Positions 1 to 8,423 of a stretch of DNA of 64,000 nucleotides are shown piece after piece; within the stretch, counting starts at the first letter, position 1, and every line of letters starts with the position of its first letter. The translations under genes were made by a program, and so were the position numbers. This DNA is from JAGLOK01 sp963677605 (GTDB lineage Bacteria; Bacillota; Clostridia; Christensenellales; UMGS416). The notes beneath the pieces are model-generated. The model was not told where the DNA came from and searched no databases. It saw nothing but the letters and a program-made list of their open reading frames with translations. Location of the stretch: positions 1-64,000 of the forward strand of contig CAXXDX010000006.1 in the NCBI GenBank assembly GCA_963677605.2. Direction: 5' to 3'.

Positions 1-23
1 GCTGACAAAATCATGCAGACAGA

Positions 24-54
24 AAACAGATAGATTAAGACAAACAGATAGATT
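24..54 (+). repeat. Direct repeat in leader of first surface gene
   Basis: The 13-mer AAACAGATAGATT occurs at 24-36 and again at 42-54, a spacing of 18 bp, just upstream of the ribosome site of the gene at 71. It may be a regulator half-site pair or simply a leader duplication. The promoter itself lies outside the window. Confidence 0.4.
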
Positions 55-70
55 TACGGGGAAAGAAGAT

Positions 71-2293
71 ATGAAACACAGAGTTTGCGCATTAGTTGTT
101 ATTTTTATTACCATCTTTTCGATGTTTCCGCCCACTGCCCATGCAACCACATTTATTTTAAATGACACGCATCAGTATATGACTTTTGACTTTGCCACTC
201 AAAATGTTCAGGACGGTGACGTCATAATCCTAACAAGTGAAGCTCAGTATGTACGTTTTGTGGGAAATCCGGGAACTACATACACGAATGTAACCATCAG
301 CATAGAGTCATCCGGAAACACTAAGTTTATAGTGGAAAATTTAAACATAGCGGGTGGCGGCAGCGCCAACACCACTCCTATTGTAGTCCATGGCCCGAAC
401 AACGAGATGGAAGTGCGTGGAACATGCAATTTTACATCACAATATAGTGTCGGCATTCAGGTGGAATGGGGAGATGAACTCACCATCAAGGGAACAGGCA
501 CGCTTGTTGCACGCGGCACAACACTTGGCAGCGCACCGCAAGGCGGAGCAGGCATAGGCGGCCGTTACCTTCATCCGTGCGGAACAGTAAACATAAAAGA
601 CTGCAACGTTACGGCAGTCGGCGGGCTGAGGGCTGCAGGCATCGGCGGAGGCGGCGGATACTACGAAATAAGTTTCACACCTCCATATGCTATGATATAT
701 CATAAAGGCGGAGATGGCGGAACTGTAAACGTTTCAGGGAACGCGGTGGTTTTTGCAGACGGCGGATCCGAGTCTGCAGATATCGGCGGCGGATACAGAA
801 ACAGTAGCCATGGCTCGCTTAACATATCAGGCAACGCGGCAGTATTTTTCAGCCAGTCGCAAGATGCGCTGGTTTCAGGGTTTACCTATTCATCATCGCA
901 TAATTACTATAAAAGCAGCTATAAGTTTAACTACACCGTCGGCGGTACTCCTTCAAGCTCCATCACTCCTCAAAAGCTTATGAGGATAACAGGCTCTGCA
1001 TATAATGCCACATCAGGAGTACTTACTGTTACAGGCGAAAGTTTTACGATCGGCGACACAATGGACACAAGCACCCTGACGATTACAGGCGAAGGCGGAA
1101 GCTACACGCTCACCTCTCCCGATGCAACGGCAAGCTCTTCCACAACATTCAGCGTTACGCTTAACGCTGAAGACAAAATCAATATAAACGGCATATTGAA
1201 CAAAAACGGCACATCGTCCTCCGGCGGCACAGCGTATAACCTATCCGCAGCCTCAAACTGGAACGCAACACAAGGCGCGGACGCCGACACCACTAACACA
1301 ATATCGGTTTCAGGTGTATTAACTCCCACAATAACTTCTGCTGTGTATAATTCCGCTACAGGTTTAATTACTGTAACCGGAACAAACATGGTTAAAAGAT
1401 ACGGTTCAAATGATATAGATGCATCGACACTGTCTTTTTACGGAGGCGCAGGAAGCTCATATACCTTAACTGACACAAGTGATGCCGAGATTTTATCCGA
1501 CACTTCGTTTAAACTCACACTAAGCGCAACAGATAAAACGGCTGTAGACATGTTGCTTGATAACATAGGTTTCACGTCCTCTTTCGGCACAACATATAAC
1601 CTTTCGGCAGCCGACGATTGGAACGGTCCTGTTACAGGCGGTGACATTTTGGACACAAGCGGAAACGCCATTGAGGTCATTTACGACGCTCCAACTCCTG
1701 TTCCGACCGCAACTCCCGCACCGACTCCGAATGCGACATCCACTCCGAAGCCAACGTCCAAACCGACTGCGACATCAAGCCAGTCGTTTGCAACAGCCAC
1801 TCCGACTCCCAGCGCAGAGCCGACAAATACGCCGAGTGAAACGGCAAGCGTCCAGCCTGATGCAACACCAACGCAAAGCGATGCCTCCCCCACCCCTGCG
1901 CCAAGTGCTGCGCCTACTCCGACTGCAACCAGAATAACGCCGCAGGTCACAAGCAATGAAAACGGCTCATCAACTGTCACAATAAATGTAACTGACCTTC
2001 CCGACGGCACAAAATTCATAAGGCTGCCCGACGGTTCGGAAGTTGAAATAAACGGCAGTGATACGATTACGGTTGAAGTCACCGAAGAAGAACTTATTGA
2101 TTTTGAAATAGTCGCTTTGGATGATGAGAAAGTCGCTTTAGGATCGGTTACTTTTGATATGCCGGAGGTGGTGTCCCGCTCGCTGCCCATATGGGTGTTC
2201 TTTGTTGCGGGAGTTGCCGTTATCTTCTGGGGATTGTACTTTGCCGGGCGGAAAGTGCGCAAGGATTTTAACAGCCGGAATAATAGGATTTAG
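71..2293 (+). CDS. Membrane-anchored exported surface protein with Gly-rich repeats
   Basis: This is a 740-residue exported protein. A signal peptide covers about residues 1-25 (ending AHA). Residues about 90-280 hold glycine-rich stretches such as GGAGIGG and AAGIGGGGG, as in right-handed beta-helix surface proteins. Two copies of a domain of about 115 residues follow (about 308-420 and 422-538), each starting SAxYN and ending near AYNLSAAxxWN. A Pro/Thr/Ala linker (about 540-625) leads to a juxtamembrane domain (LPDG, then ALGSV) and one membrane helix (about 705-727) with a basic tail. There is no LPXTG motif, so the anchor is the helix itself. The start has GGGGAAAG 4-6 bases upstream. 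The C-terminal domain and anchor are shared with the proteins at 4606 and 11328. A role in adhesion or carbohydrate binding is inferred only; no catalytic motif was seen. Confidence 0.85.
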   Translation: MKHRVCALVVIFITIFSMFPPTAHATTFILNDTHQYMTFDFATQNVQDGDVIILTSEAQYVRFVGNPGTTYTNVTISIESSGNTKFIVENLNIAGGGSANTTPIVVHGPNNEMEVRGTCNFTSQYSVGIQVEWGDELTIKGTGTLVARGTTLGSAPQGGAGIGGRYLHPCGTVNIKDCNVTAVGGLRAAGIGGGGGYYEISFTPPYAMIYHKGGDGGTVNVSGNAVVFADGGSESADIGGGYRNSSHGSLNISGNAAVFFSQSQDALVSGFTYSSSHNYYKSSYKFNYTVGGTPSSSITPQKLMRITGSAYNATSGVLTVTGESFTIGDTMDTSTLTITGEGGSYTLTSPDATASSSTTFSVTLNAEDKININGILNKNGTSSSGGTAYNLSAASNWNATQGADADTTNTISVSGVLTPTITSAVYNSATGLITVTGTNMVKRYGSNDIDASTLSFYGGAGSSYTLTDTSDAEILSDTSFKLTLSATDKTAVDMLLDNIGFTSSFGTTYNLSAADDWNGPVTGGDILDTSGNAIEVIYDAPTPVPTATPAPTPNATSTPKPTSKPTATSSQSFATATPTPSAEPTNTPSETASVQPDATPTQSDASPTPAPSAAPTPTATRITPQVTSNENGSSTVTINVTDLPDGTKFIRLPDGSEVEINGSDTITVEVTEEELIDFEIVALDDEKVALGSVTFDMPEVVSRSLPIWVFFVAGVAVIFWGLYFAGRKVRKDFNSRNNRI

Positions 2294-2306
2294 GTGATTA
2301 TAACAA

Positions 2307-2338
2307 GGCAGAGGTGATTATAAACCTCTGTCTTTTTT
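2307..2338 (+). terminator. Intrinsic terminator of first surface gene
   Basis: A 7-bp stem (CAGAGGT at 2309-2315, ACCTCTG at 2324-2330) is followed by a T-rich run. It lies 16 bases after the stop codon. Confidence 0.85.
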
Positions 2339-2340
2339 CT

Positions 2341-3290
2341 TATCTGAAATGGGCATTTTTTGCAGGTTATCCACCCTAAGCGCCGACAAGCTTCGTCTTT
2401 TTTGCAAACTGCCCAACGGCTGGGATACTTTTTTTTCTTTCACAGAAACACTTTATGTCTCTTCACTATCAAACTAGCTTCTCATATTATTCCTTTAATA
2501 AGAAGTGCGGAGGAGCGAAGCGACTCCGCCGAAAAAAAAAGAAAAATAATTCCTCGCTCTGCGAAATTATTAATAAGAATAAGCTTCCAGCGAGGACAGA
2601 AGGTCGGCTAGATAAAAACATCTATTCTAACCACCCTGAGCGCCAGTAAGCTTCGTCTTTTATCAAACTACCCAACGGCTGGGTATATTTTTTTTTGATG
2701 ATAATTCAAAGAGATTAAATTATCTGCTCTGTAAAAAAGGCAGAGCAATGATGTTTCGTTGAAACACGCTCCGCTAAGGGCACCTTTTTTTCGATAACTT
2801 AAACTTTTCTATTCGACAATATGAACACTCATAGTGCTAGCACTATTGCATTTCATATTCGCCCATAAACTTTGCTCTTAGAAGAAACAGAGCAAAGTTT
2901 TGTTCCAAAACTTTTTAAAAACACAGACGCGATGAGCTCTTTTCTTCCTTTACCAACTGCTTTTGCGAGCTAGTTCAACGGTCTGCATTTCTTTTTGCTA
3001 AATTATGGTGGAACGCACTGCAGTGCTGTAATTTGAGTAAACTCTCTATAGGAGAGTTTTAATAATATGGCTAATTGTAATGTTTCTCCCCTCAGGGGAG
3101 ATGTCCGAAGGACAAAGGGGTGTGAGGCACTGGGGCGAAGCCCCAGCAAAGTCTCAGCTTCTGCAATGTTCGCAAAAAAATCAAAAGTCTGAAAGCGTTC
3201 GGGGTGGTAACCAAAATAAAAATACTAAAAAAGACAGAGCCTATCTAAGACTCTGCCAAAAACAATATAGAAAAAATGAAGTCTACCTTC
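2341..3290. repeat. Mosaic intergenic repeat region
   Basis: This gap of almost 1 kb has no convincing gene. It holds modules that recur across the window. Two copies of the GCCG...CGGCTGGG module start near 2370 and 2630. A GCGGAGGAGCGAAGCG palindrome lies near 2510 and a GCGAGGACAGAAGGTCGG block near 2590. A segment at about 2815-2860 has a near reverse-complement copy near 52805-52855. The GGTGGAACGCACTGC motif lies near 3007, and a TCTCCCCTCAGGGGAGA double hairpin near 3088. Short reading frames here are translations of repeats. Confidence 0.75.
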
Positions 3291-3292
3291 GG

Positions 3293-3868
3293 TTAATAAC
3301 TTTCCGCTTTAAGCAATATACCGTCCATGTCGGTTTTCGACAGCGATTTTTCAATCAAAATCGAGCCGACAAGATACACGGCAATAAGCGTTATATTCGT
3401 GGTCAGCGTGTACTTTAAACCAAGCTCCGTCGCTTGAAAGAACAGTATCGGAAGCTTCGAACTCGCCCAAATCATAAGAAAAAACAACACGTTTGAATAT
3501 CTCGCACCTTTTTTGAGCATAACCATCGCAACGGGGAATGCCGCAATAAGCGGGCCAGCCGTCATCGTGCCTAAAAAGAAAGCGATTAAAATGCCGATTA
3601 TGCCGGATTTTTCACCCATCAGCCGAATCATTGTCTCCCTCGGAACCCAAACATCCAAAAGACCAATCATCAAAAATATCGGCGGTACGATTTTAAGCAT
3701 GGAGATGAAGTTAAAGGCCGAAAGCTTGACCGCGGAAAATCCCAACGATGTCCCCTCGCTTCCGGGAAGCGATATCTTCGCTATGTCCAGACCAAAAAGC
3801 ACAGCTACCAAGCCAAGCGACACTATAAGTGTCTTATGATTTTTAATATATAATTTCACTTTTTCCAT
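3293..3868 (-). CDS. Permease (PF03773/DUF318 type), second half-subunit
   Basis: A 191-residue membrane protein with about five hydrophobic segments, resembling one half of the two-fold repeated DUF318/ArsP-like permeases. It shares with its upstream partner the pattern LGExSGIxG...AFPxA...LxxGAxY, so the two genes look like the N- and C-terminal repeats of one transporter encoded separately. I chose the start at 3868 because GGGGAG lies 7 bases upstream and its A overlaps the upstream stop as TAATG, a translational-coupling arrangement. The substrate cannot be told from sequence; ArsP-type relatives export organoarsenicals, but others have unknown substrates. The two proteins probably form a heteromer in the cytoplasmic membrane. 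Confidence 0.8.
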   Translation of the reverse strand: MEKVKLYIKNHKTLIVSLGLVAVLFGLDIAKISLPGSEGTSLGFSAVKLSAFNFISMLKIVPPIFLMIGLLDVWVPRETMIRLMGEKSGIIGILIAFFLGTMTAGPLIAAFPVAMVMLKKGARYSNVLFFLMIWASSKLPILFFQATELGLKYTLTTNITLIAVYLVGSILIEKSLSKTDMDGILLKAESY

Positions 3869-4350
3869 TACATTACTCCCCATATCACAAACGCCACGAC
3901 ACCGGATGCCACGAAAGCAAGCGTGTTTCGCATAACAACAGCTTTATTGCCGAAAAACTTCTTTTCAGCTGCCCAGTAGACTATGCCGACCGCCATGAGC
4001 GTTGTAACAAACGCTGCCACCTGCGGATAACCTGCACCGTTTTCCAATAAATCCGCACCCAGTGGGAATGCAACAAACGGCGGAATGAACGCGACAGATC
4101 CTGCAACCATGCCTATAACGACTCCTGCAATGCCGGAATTTTCACCCAGGACAAAGCGAATCATCTCAGGCGTTATGATGCTCAGCACCACGCCGACTAT
4201 GATAAAAAGCGGTATCAAAACAGGCACAATTTTCTTAAATGCCATCCAGCCTTTTTTGACTGCAGCTTTAGTCTTTTTCCTGTCCTTTGCAAATGATATA
4301 ACGAGCAGCACTATCGCCACTGAATATAATATTATTGTTGAAATATCCAA
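3868..4350 (-). CDS. Permease (PF03773/DUF318 type), first half-subunit
   Basis: A 160-residue membrane protein with four or five hydrophobic helices and the family pattern LGENSGIAGVVIG...FPLGADLLENGAGY. It starts with TTG at 4350, supported by GGAGG 7 bases upstream; no ATG in frame has a comparable ribosome site. It is the first gene of a two-gene operon with the coupled second half at 3868, and is transcribed divergently from the surface gene at 4606. Family members are usually one protein of 300-350 residues with both repeats, so the split organisation is worth noting. Substrate unknown. Confidence 0.8.
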   Translation of the reverse strand: MDISTIILYSVAIVLLVISFAKDRKKTKAAVKKGWMAFKKIVPVLIPLFIIVGVVLSIITPEMIRFVLGENSGIAGVVIGMVAGSVAFIPPFVAFPLGADLLENGAGYPQVAAFVTTLMAVGIVYWAAEKKFFGNKAVVMRNTLAFVASGVVAFVIWGVM

Positions 4351-4407
4351 AAGGTTTCCTCCAAAATTTTTCTGAGATAATGCTAGCAGAGAAAAAAGAA
4401 TATAACT

Positions 4408-4420
4408 GTGACATAGTCAC
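4408..4420. promoter_or_regulatory. Palindrome upstream of permease pair
   Basis: GTGAC-ATA-GTCAC is a perfect 13-bp palindrome about 60 bases upstream of the permease start. It could be an operator. It is one base short of the CRP/FNR spacing (TGTGA-N6-TCACA), so no regulator is assigned. Confidence 0.3.
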
Positions 4421-4493
4421 CGTTAATCATAAACAAACGGCAAGATTTTTCACCTAAACTATTATTCACCGACATACTATAGTTTTCTTTCCT

Positions 4494-4563
4494 ACCGTTC
4501 ATCCCCATTTTCCTACCGCTTGTTTAAAATCGGTTGACTTTTTTTAATTCATTATTGGATAAT
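4494..4563 (+). promoter_or_regulatory. LytTR-type direct repeat and promoter
   Basis: ACCGTTCAT (4494-4502) and ACCGCTTGT (4515-4523) are separated by 12 bp. The first matches the published LytTR consensus [TA][AC][CA]GTTN[AG][TG] exactly and the second with one mismatch. Ten bp further is TTGACT (4534-4539), an 18-bp spacer and GATAAT (4558-4563). An activator bound one helical turn upstream of the -35 box fits this geometry. The same arrangement occurs at 7525-7593. Confidence 0.75.
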
Positions 4564-4605
4564 TTACCCTATATAGATATACACACGCGACCGAAAGAGG
4601 TAGCC

Positions 4606-7443
4606 ATGAGAAAAATTATCGCACTTACTTCCACTATTATACTTACTCTATTTTTCACACTGTCGTTTTTCCCGGAAACGGCGTTCGCGGCTGATGCGAC
4701 AATCATAGAGGACGGCACATATGATATCAGCACATTTGATGACGGTGCAACCGTCACAATTAACGACGGACTTTCGGTAACGCTTACAAACACCACAGCA
4801 ATAAGCAATAAAAATCTAAAATTATATTGCACAGGTGCCAATACACATCTAACAATAATCTCAATTAGTATAAAACCTTCTTTTGGTTGTTCACTAGCCT
4901 TCACAGGAGAAGGCAATACTTTAATCCTTAGTGGTTCTTCATCACTAATAAGCAGTGGTTACGAGCCTGGGATAAGAGTCGAATCAGATACATCACTTGA
5001 GATATCAGGCTCAGGTATTCTTGAAGTAACGGGCGGTAATGATTCTGCAGGTATAGGCGCAGCTTGTAATAGCAAAATTGGGAAAATAACAATAAATGAC
5101 GGAACAATCATTGCTAATGGTGGAACAGAAACATCATATGGAGGCGGTGCAGGAATAGGAGGAGGTTCTTACAGCTCGCCTGGTGAGATAACAATCACAG
5201 GAGGAACAGTAACAGCTAACGGTAATTATAAAGCCGCGGGAATTGGCGGAGGTTACTCAAGTAGTGCCGGAATAATTACAATTTCAGGAGGTACAATTAC
5301 TGCAAACGGCGGTTTTTCAGGAGCTGGTATTGGTCACGGTATACATAGTGGTCCTGGATCTACAGAGATAATAATTTCAGGTGGTAAAATCACAGCAAAT
5401 GGCGGCCAAGGCGGGGCTGGTATAGGCGCAGGTGGAGGAGGCAGCTCACCTCGTGTCGTAATAAAAAAATCAGCTCAGGTTACAGCAACAGGAGGCTTAG
5501 ACGGAGCAGGCATAGGCGGAGGAGCTACTGGCAAAGCCGATAGTATAACTATAACAGAAGGAGCATGTGTTACAGCACAAGGCGGAGATAATGCTTCCGG
5601 AATTGGTTCAGGAGGATATAGTTCCGGCGGCGGCAGTGTACATATAAACAACGGAGCAAATGTTACAGCAACAGGCGGAGATAATGGTGCGGGAATAGGC
5701 GGCGGCATTGAAGCAAGCATCGCATCCATTTCTATTAATAATGCTGACGTAACTGCATGCGGAGGACTTAACGCTCCGGGAATAGGAAGCGGGTATAACG
5801 CTGTATATAGAATGCCTCAGTATATTTCAGTAGATTCTTCTAAAGTGTTTGCAGGAGCAGGAGACGGAGCCAACTATGATATAGGTTCTAATTTAAGTAG
5901 CACTTTCATTACACTTACCGGCAGTTCCAGTGTATTCCTAAAAAATGACTTGATTAGCATCAGCTTATATTCAGACTTAACGCACTTTAACTATACCTTA
6001 GTCGATTCAGACAACAAAATATTAAAAATAGAGATGCCCTCAGGGTGGCTTGGCGCAGGTGGCTATCACCAGGAATATATCACAGTTTCATATAATATTA
6101 ACGGCGCATCGGGAGATACCCCCCAAAACGCATCCATATTAAAAGGCGCATCCACAAGTCTTCCTACATTAAGCAGCTTTAATAAAGACAACATGTCGCT
6201 GATTAGTTGGAACACAAATCCCAACGGCAGCGGTGAGGGATATTCACCGGGCTGCAAATACAACTTTACAGAGGATGTTACTTTATATGCCATCTGGATT
6301 GACAAGGATGTTACATCAGTTGAAATAAATGCAGAAGATATCAGTTTGTCTAAAAACGAAACATGTAAGCTTTATGCCGAGGTACTCCCCTCTGATGCTA
6401 CTAAAAAAGCAGTTTCATGGTCTACAAGTGATGGCAGTATTGCAGCTATAAATAGCAACGGATTAGTCACAGCAATAAGCGAAGGAAGATGCACAATTAC
6501 AGCAAGTGCTGATGGAGTAACAGATACCTGTACAGTCAGGGTAAGAAAGATTGATATAACAAGCGTCAGCCTAAACTATGATTCAAAAACCGTTAATGTA
6601 GGCGAAGTATTTTCTTTGACAGCTATAATTTTACCCAATGATTCAAGCGATGAGCAAATAACTTGGGATAGCTCGGATTATACAATTGCAAGAGTAAATT
6701 CTTATGGTGTTGCAACCGCCGAAGGAGTAGGAACATGCGAGATAACCGCAACAGTTGAAGATAAAACAGCTGTCTGTAAAGTATATGTAAGCAGTGTTGA
6801 TACCGCGGTTGAATCCGTCAGCCTGTCTATGGGAGGCGACACTGTTATGGTGATGTATGTGGGCGACACTACAGTGCTTTCGGCCAATGTTTCACCCAGC
6901 AATGCGGATGATAAATCCGTTACGTGGCAAAGCACAAACAGTTCAGTTGCATCTGTGTCATCCACTGGTAAAGTAACCGCAATTGCAGTTGGTGAAACAA
7001 CTGTTACAGTTACTGCAGGAGGCAAATCCGCAAGCTATAGAGTTTTGGTTAAATCACTTGAGGGAGAAGAAAAATCGTTAATTGAAGAGTCTGTGATTGC
7101 AATGCCCACTCCCCTTCCTGTAGAGATTGTCTACACTGTGCAGATAGATACGACAAGCCTTCCATACGGCGCGCAATATGTCGAGCTGCCGAATGGCGAG
7201 ATTGTGGAACTTAACGGTGAAGATACGATTTCCTGCAAAGTGTGTGCAAAGGACTTAAAAAACGGTAATATAAACATTATCGCGCTGGACAGCGACAAGA
7301 ACGCGCTTGGTCCTGTGGATGTGTCGGCGGAAACCAACGGGAATACTACCCTCTGGTTTATAATAATAGCAATAGGAGCTGTGATTTTAGGTGCAGGCGG
7401 AATGCTTGTCTTGGTTAGATATACAGCAGCAAAGAAAAGATAA
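4606..7443 (+). CDS. Large membrane-anchored surface protein with BIG2 domains
   Basis: A 945-residue exported protein. A signal peptide covers residues 1-28 (ending AFA). Residues about 130-400 form a glycine-rich repeat region with many AGIGGG/AGIGAG units of about 25-35 residues alternating with ITIxGGxxTAxGG strands, as in beta-helical adhesins. An InlB B-repeat/Flg_new module lies at about 490-565 (ending YAIW). Three BIG2-type Ig-like domains follow (about 565-646, 647-729, 731-815), each with VTWxSxxxxxAxVxxxGxxTA-like strands. The juxtamembrane domain shared with the proteins at 71 and 11328 (LPNGEIVELNG, ALGPV) precedes a membrane helix (about 913-937) and a KKR tail. An in-frame ATG at 4534 overlaps the -35 box, so I chose 4606, which has GAAAGAGG upstream. 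Likely adhesive; the ligand is unknown. Confidence 0.85.
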   Translation: MRKIIALTSTIILTLFFTLSFFPETAFAADATIIEDGTYDISTFDDGATVTINDGLSVTLTNTTAISNKNLKLYCTGANTHLTIISISIKPSFGCSLAFTGEGNTLILSGSSSLISSGYEPGIRVESDTSLEISGSGILEVTGGNDSAGIGAACNSKIGKITINDGTIIANGGTETSYGGGAGIGGGSYSSPGEITITGGTVTANGNYKAAGIGGGYSSSAGIITISGGTITANGGFSGAGIGHGIHSGPGSTEIIISGGKITANGGQGGAGIGAGGGGSSPRVVIKKSAQVTATGGLDGAGIGGGATGKADSITITEGACVTAQGGDNASGIGSGGYSSGGGSVHINNGANVTATGGDNGAGIGGGIEASIASISINNADVTACGGLNAPGIGSGYNAVYRMPQYISVDSSKVFAGAGDGANYDIGSNLSSTFITLTGSSSVFLKNDLISISLYSDLTHFNYTLVDSDNKILKIEMPSGWLGAGGYHQEYITVSYNINGASGDTPQNASILKGASTSLPTLSSFNKDNMSLISWNTNPNGSGEGYSPGCKYNFTEDVTLYAIWIDKDVTSVEINAEDISLSKNETCKLYAEVLPSDATKKAVSWSTSDGSIAAINSNGLVTAISEGRCTITASADGVTDTCTVRVRKIDITSVSLNYDSKTVNVGEVFSLTAIILPNDSSDEQITWDSSDYTIARVNSYGVATAEGVGTCEITATVEDKTAVCKVYVSSVDTAVESVSLSMGGDTVMVMYVGDTTVLSANVSPSNADDKSVTWQSTNSSVASVSSTGKVTAIAVGETTVTVTAGGKSASYRVLVKSLEGEEKSLIEESVIAMPTPLPVEIVYTVQIDTTSLPYGAQYVELPNGEIVELNGEDTISCKVCAKDLKNGNINIIALDSDKNALGPVDVSAETNGNTTLWFIIIAIGAVILGAGGMLVLVRYTAAKKR

Positions 7444-7464
7444 AACATAGTTTAATATTTAGTA

Positions 7465-7492
7465 AACAGCATGGGAAACCGTGCTGTTTTTA
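7465..7492 (+). terminator. Intrinsic terminator after BIG2 surface gene
   Basis: AACAGCATGG (7465-7474), loop of four, then CCGTGCTGTT (7479-7488) form a stem of 10 bp with one G-T pair, followed by a short T run. Confidence 0.85.
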
Positions 7493-7524
7493 TTTCCATA
7501 AAATTCCTATAGCTAAGTTCTCCT

Positions 7525-7593
7525 ACCGTTCATCGCCATTTTCCTACCGTTCGTTGCAAATTCATTGACTTTGCGACTTTTAATTAAGATAAT
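7525..7593 (+). promoter_or_regulatory. LytTR-type direct repeat and promoter
   Basis: ACCGTTCAT (7525-7533) and ACCGTTCGT (7546-7554) both match the LytTR consensus and are 12 bp apart. Ten bp later come TTGACT (7565-7570), a 17-bp spacer and GATAAT (7588-7593). Operator sequence, spacer and distance to the -35 box repeat those upstream of 4606, so both units probably answer to one LytTR regulator. No LytTR gene is present in the window. Confidence 0.8.
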
Positions 7594-7652
7594 AAAAAAG
7601 ATTATATTCATTAATATATTCACTATATAGATATATAAGAAAGAAGATATGC

Positions 7653-8423
7653 GTGCACCCTACAATATCCTTATTGGGCATTACAATTAGCTCATACTAC
7701 ACATTTTACGTTTTAGGATTTATTGCAGTATTTACTAGTGTTATTTTAGTTGCACCAAAACACGGAATCGACCGTGATCATATCATGCGTTTTCTTGTTA
7801 TCGCTGTTTGCGTCAGCCTTATCGGAGTCAAACTGTCATACTTCTTTACTGACGGCATAAAAATGCTGTTTGAATATTACATAAGCCATTCACGCTCAAA
7901 GCCCACTTTCAGTATGCTGTTTTACGGAACAAAGTTTATGGGCGCGCTGCTTTTCAGCTTTTTGGCTGCGATATTTTATACAAGGTATGCGGAAATTCCG
8001 ACTTTTGACTTTATGGCTCTGATACTCATATATCTGCCGCTGGGACTGGGTATCGGCCGAATTGGATGCTTTCTAAACGGATGCTGCTATGGCACAGAGT
8101 ATCACGGCATATTTGCCGTAAACTTTCCGGGTTCAGGCGAATGTCACCCTCTTCAGCTTTATGAGACTGTGTGGGACTTCATGGCCTTTGTTGTACTTTT
8201 AATCATGGATAAAAAGAAAGCAAAGAAGTTAACTATAATCACATCATTTGTGTTTCTTACAGCAGGGATAAGATTTATAAATGATTACTTCAGGCCAGAT
8301 GCGAAGTGGTTATTAAACATTGTTACTACAAATCAGCTTCTTATGCTGATTACAGCAGTTACAATGATTATATATATTATATATAAAAATAAAAAAGAGG
8401 TAGAGTCAAATGGCAAAACTTAA
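7653..8423 (+). CDS. Lgt-like prolipoprotein diacylglyceryl transferase paralogue
   Basis: A 256-residue protein with about seven membrane helices, assigned to the Lgt superfamily by GRIGCFLNGCCYG (about 136-148) and HPLQLYE. In E. coli Lgt the corresponding signature is GRIGNFINGExxG; here the key Asn and Glu are both Cys and the HGG motif reads YGT. It therefore belongs to the GCCYG variant group rather than the housekeeping enzyme, and its reaction is uncertain. It starts with GTG at 7653, preceded by AAGAAAGAAG. An ATG at 7649 is in another frame and gives only 13 codons. It overlaps the start of the next gene by 14 bases, so the two are co-translated, under the LytTR-type promoter. Confidence 0.75.
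   Translation: MHPTISLLGITISSYYTFYVLGFIAVFTSVILVAPKHGIDRDHIMRFLVIAVCVSLIGVKLSYFFTDGIKMLFEYYISHSRSKPTFSMLFYGTKFMGALLFSFLAAIFYTRYAEIPTFDFMALILIYLPLGLGIGRIGCFLNGCCYGTEYHGIFAVNFPGSGECHPLQLYETVWDFMAFVVLLIMDKKKAKKLTIITSFVFLTAGIRFINDYFRPDAKWLLNIVTTNQLLMLITAVTMIIYIIYKNKKEVESNGKT

Noticed and set aside
4408..4420. CRP/FNR site upstream of the permease pair
   Set aside because: The half-sites are spaced by five rather than six bases; kept only as an unassigned palindrome.
7649..7690. Upstream ATG at 7649 as start of the Lgt-like gene
   Set aside because: It is in a different frame and stops after 13 codons; GTG 7653 gives the family's N-terminus.
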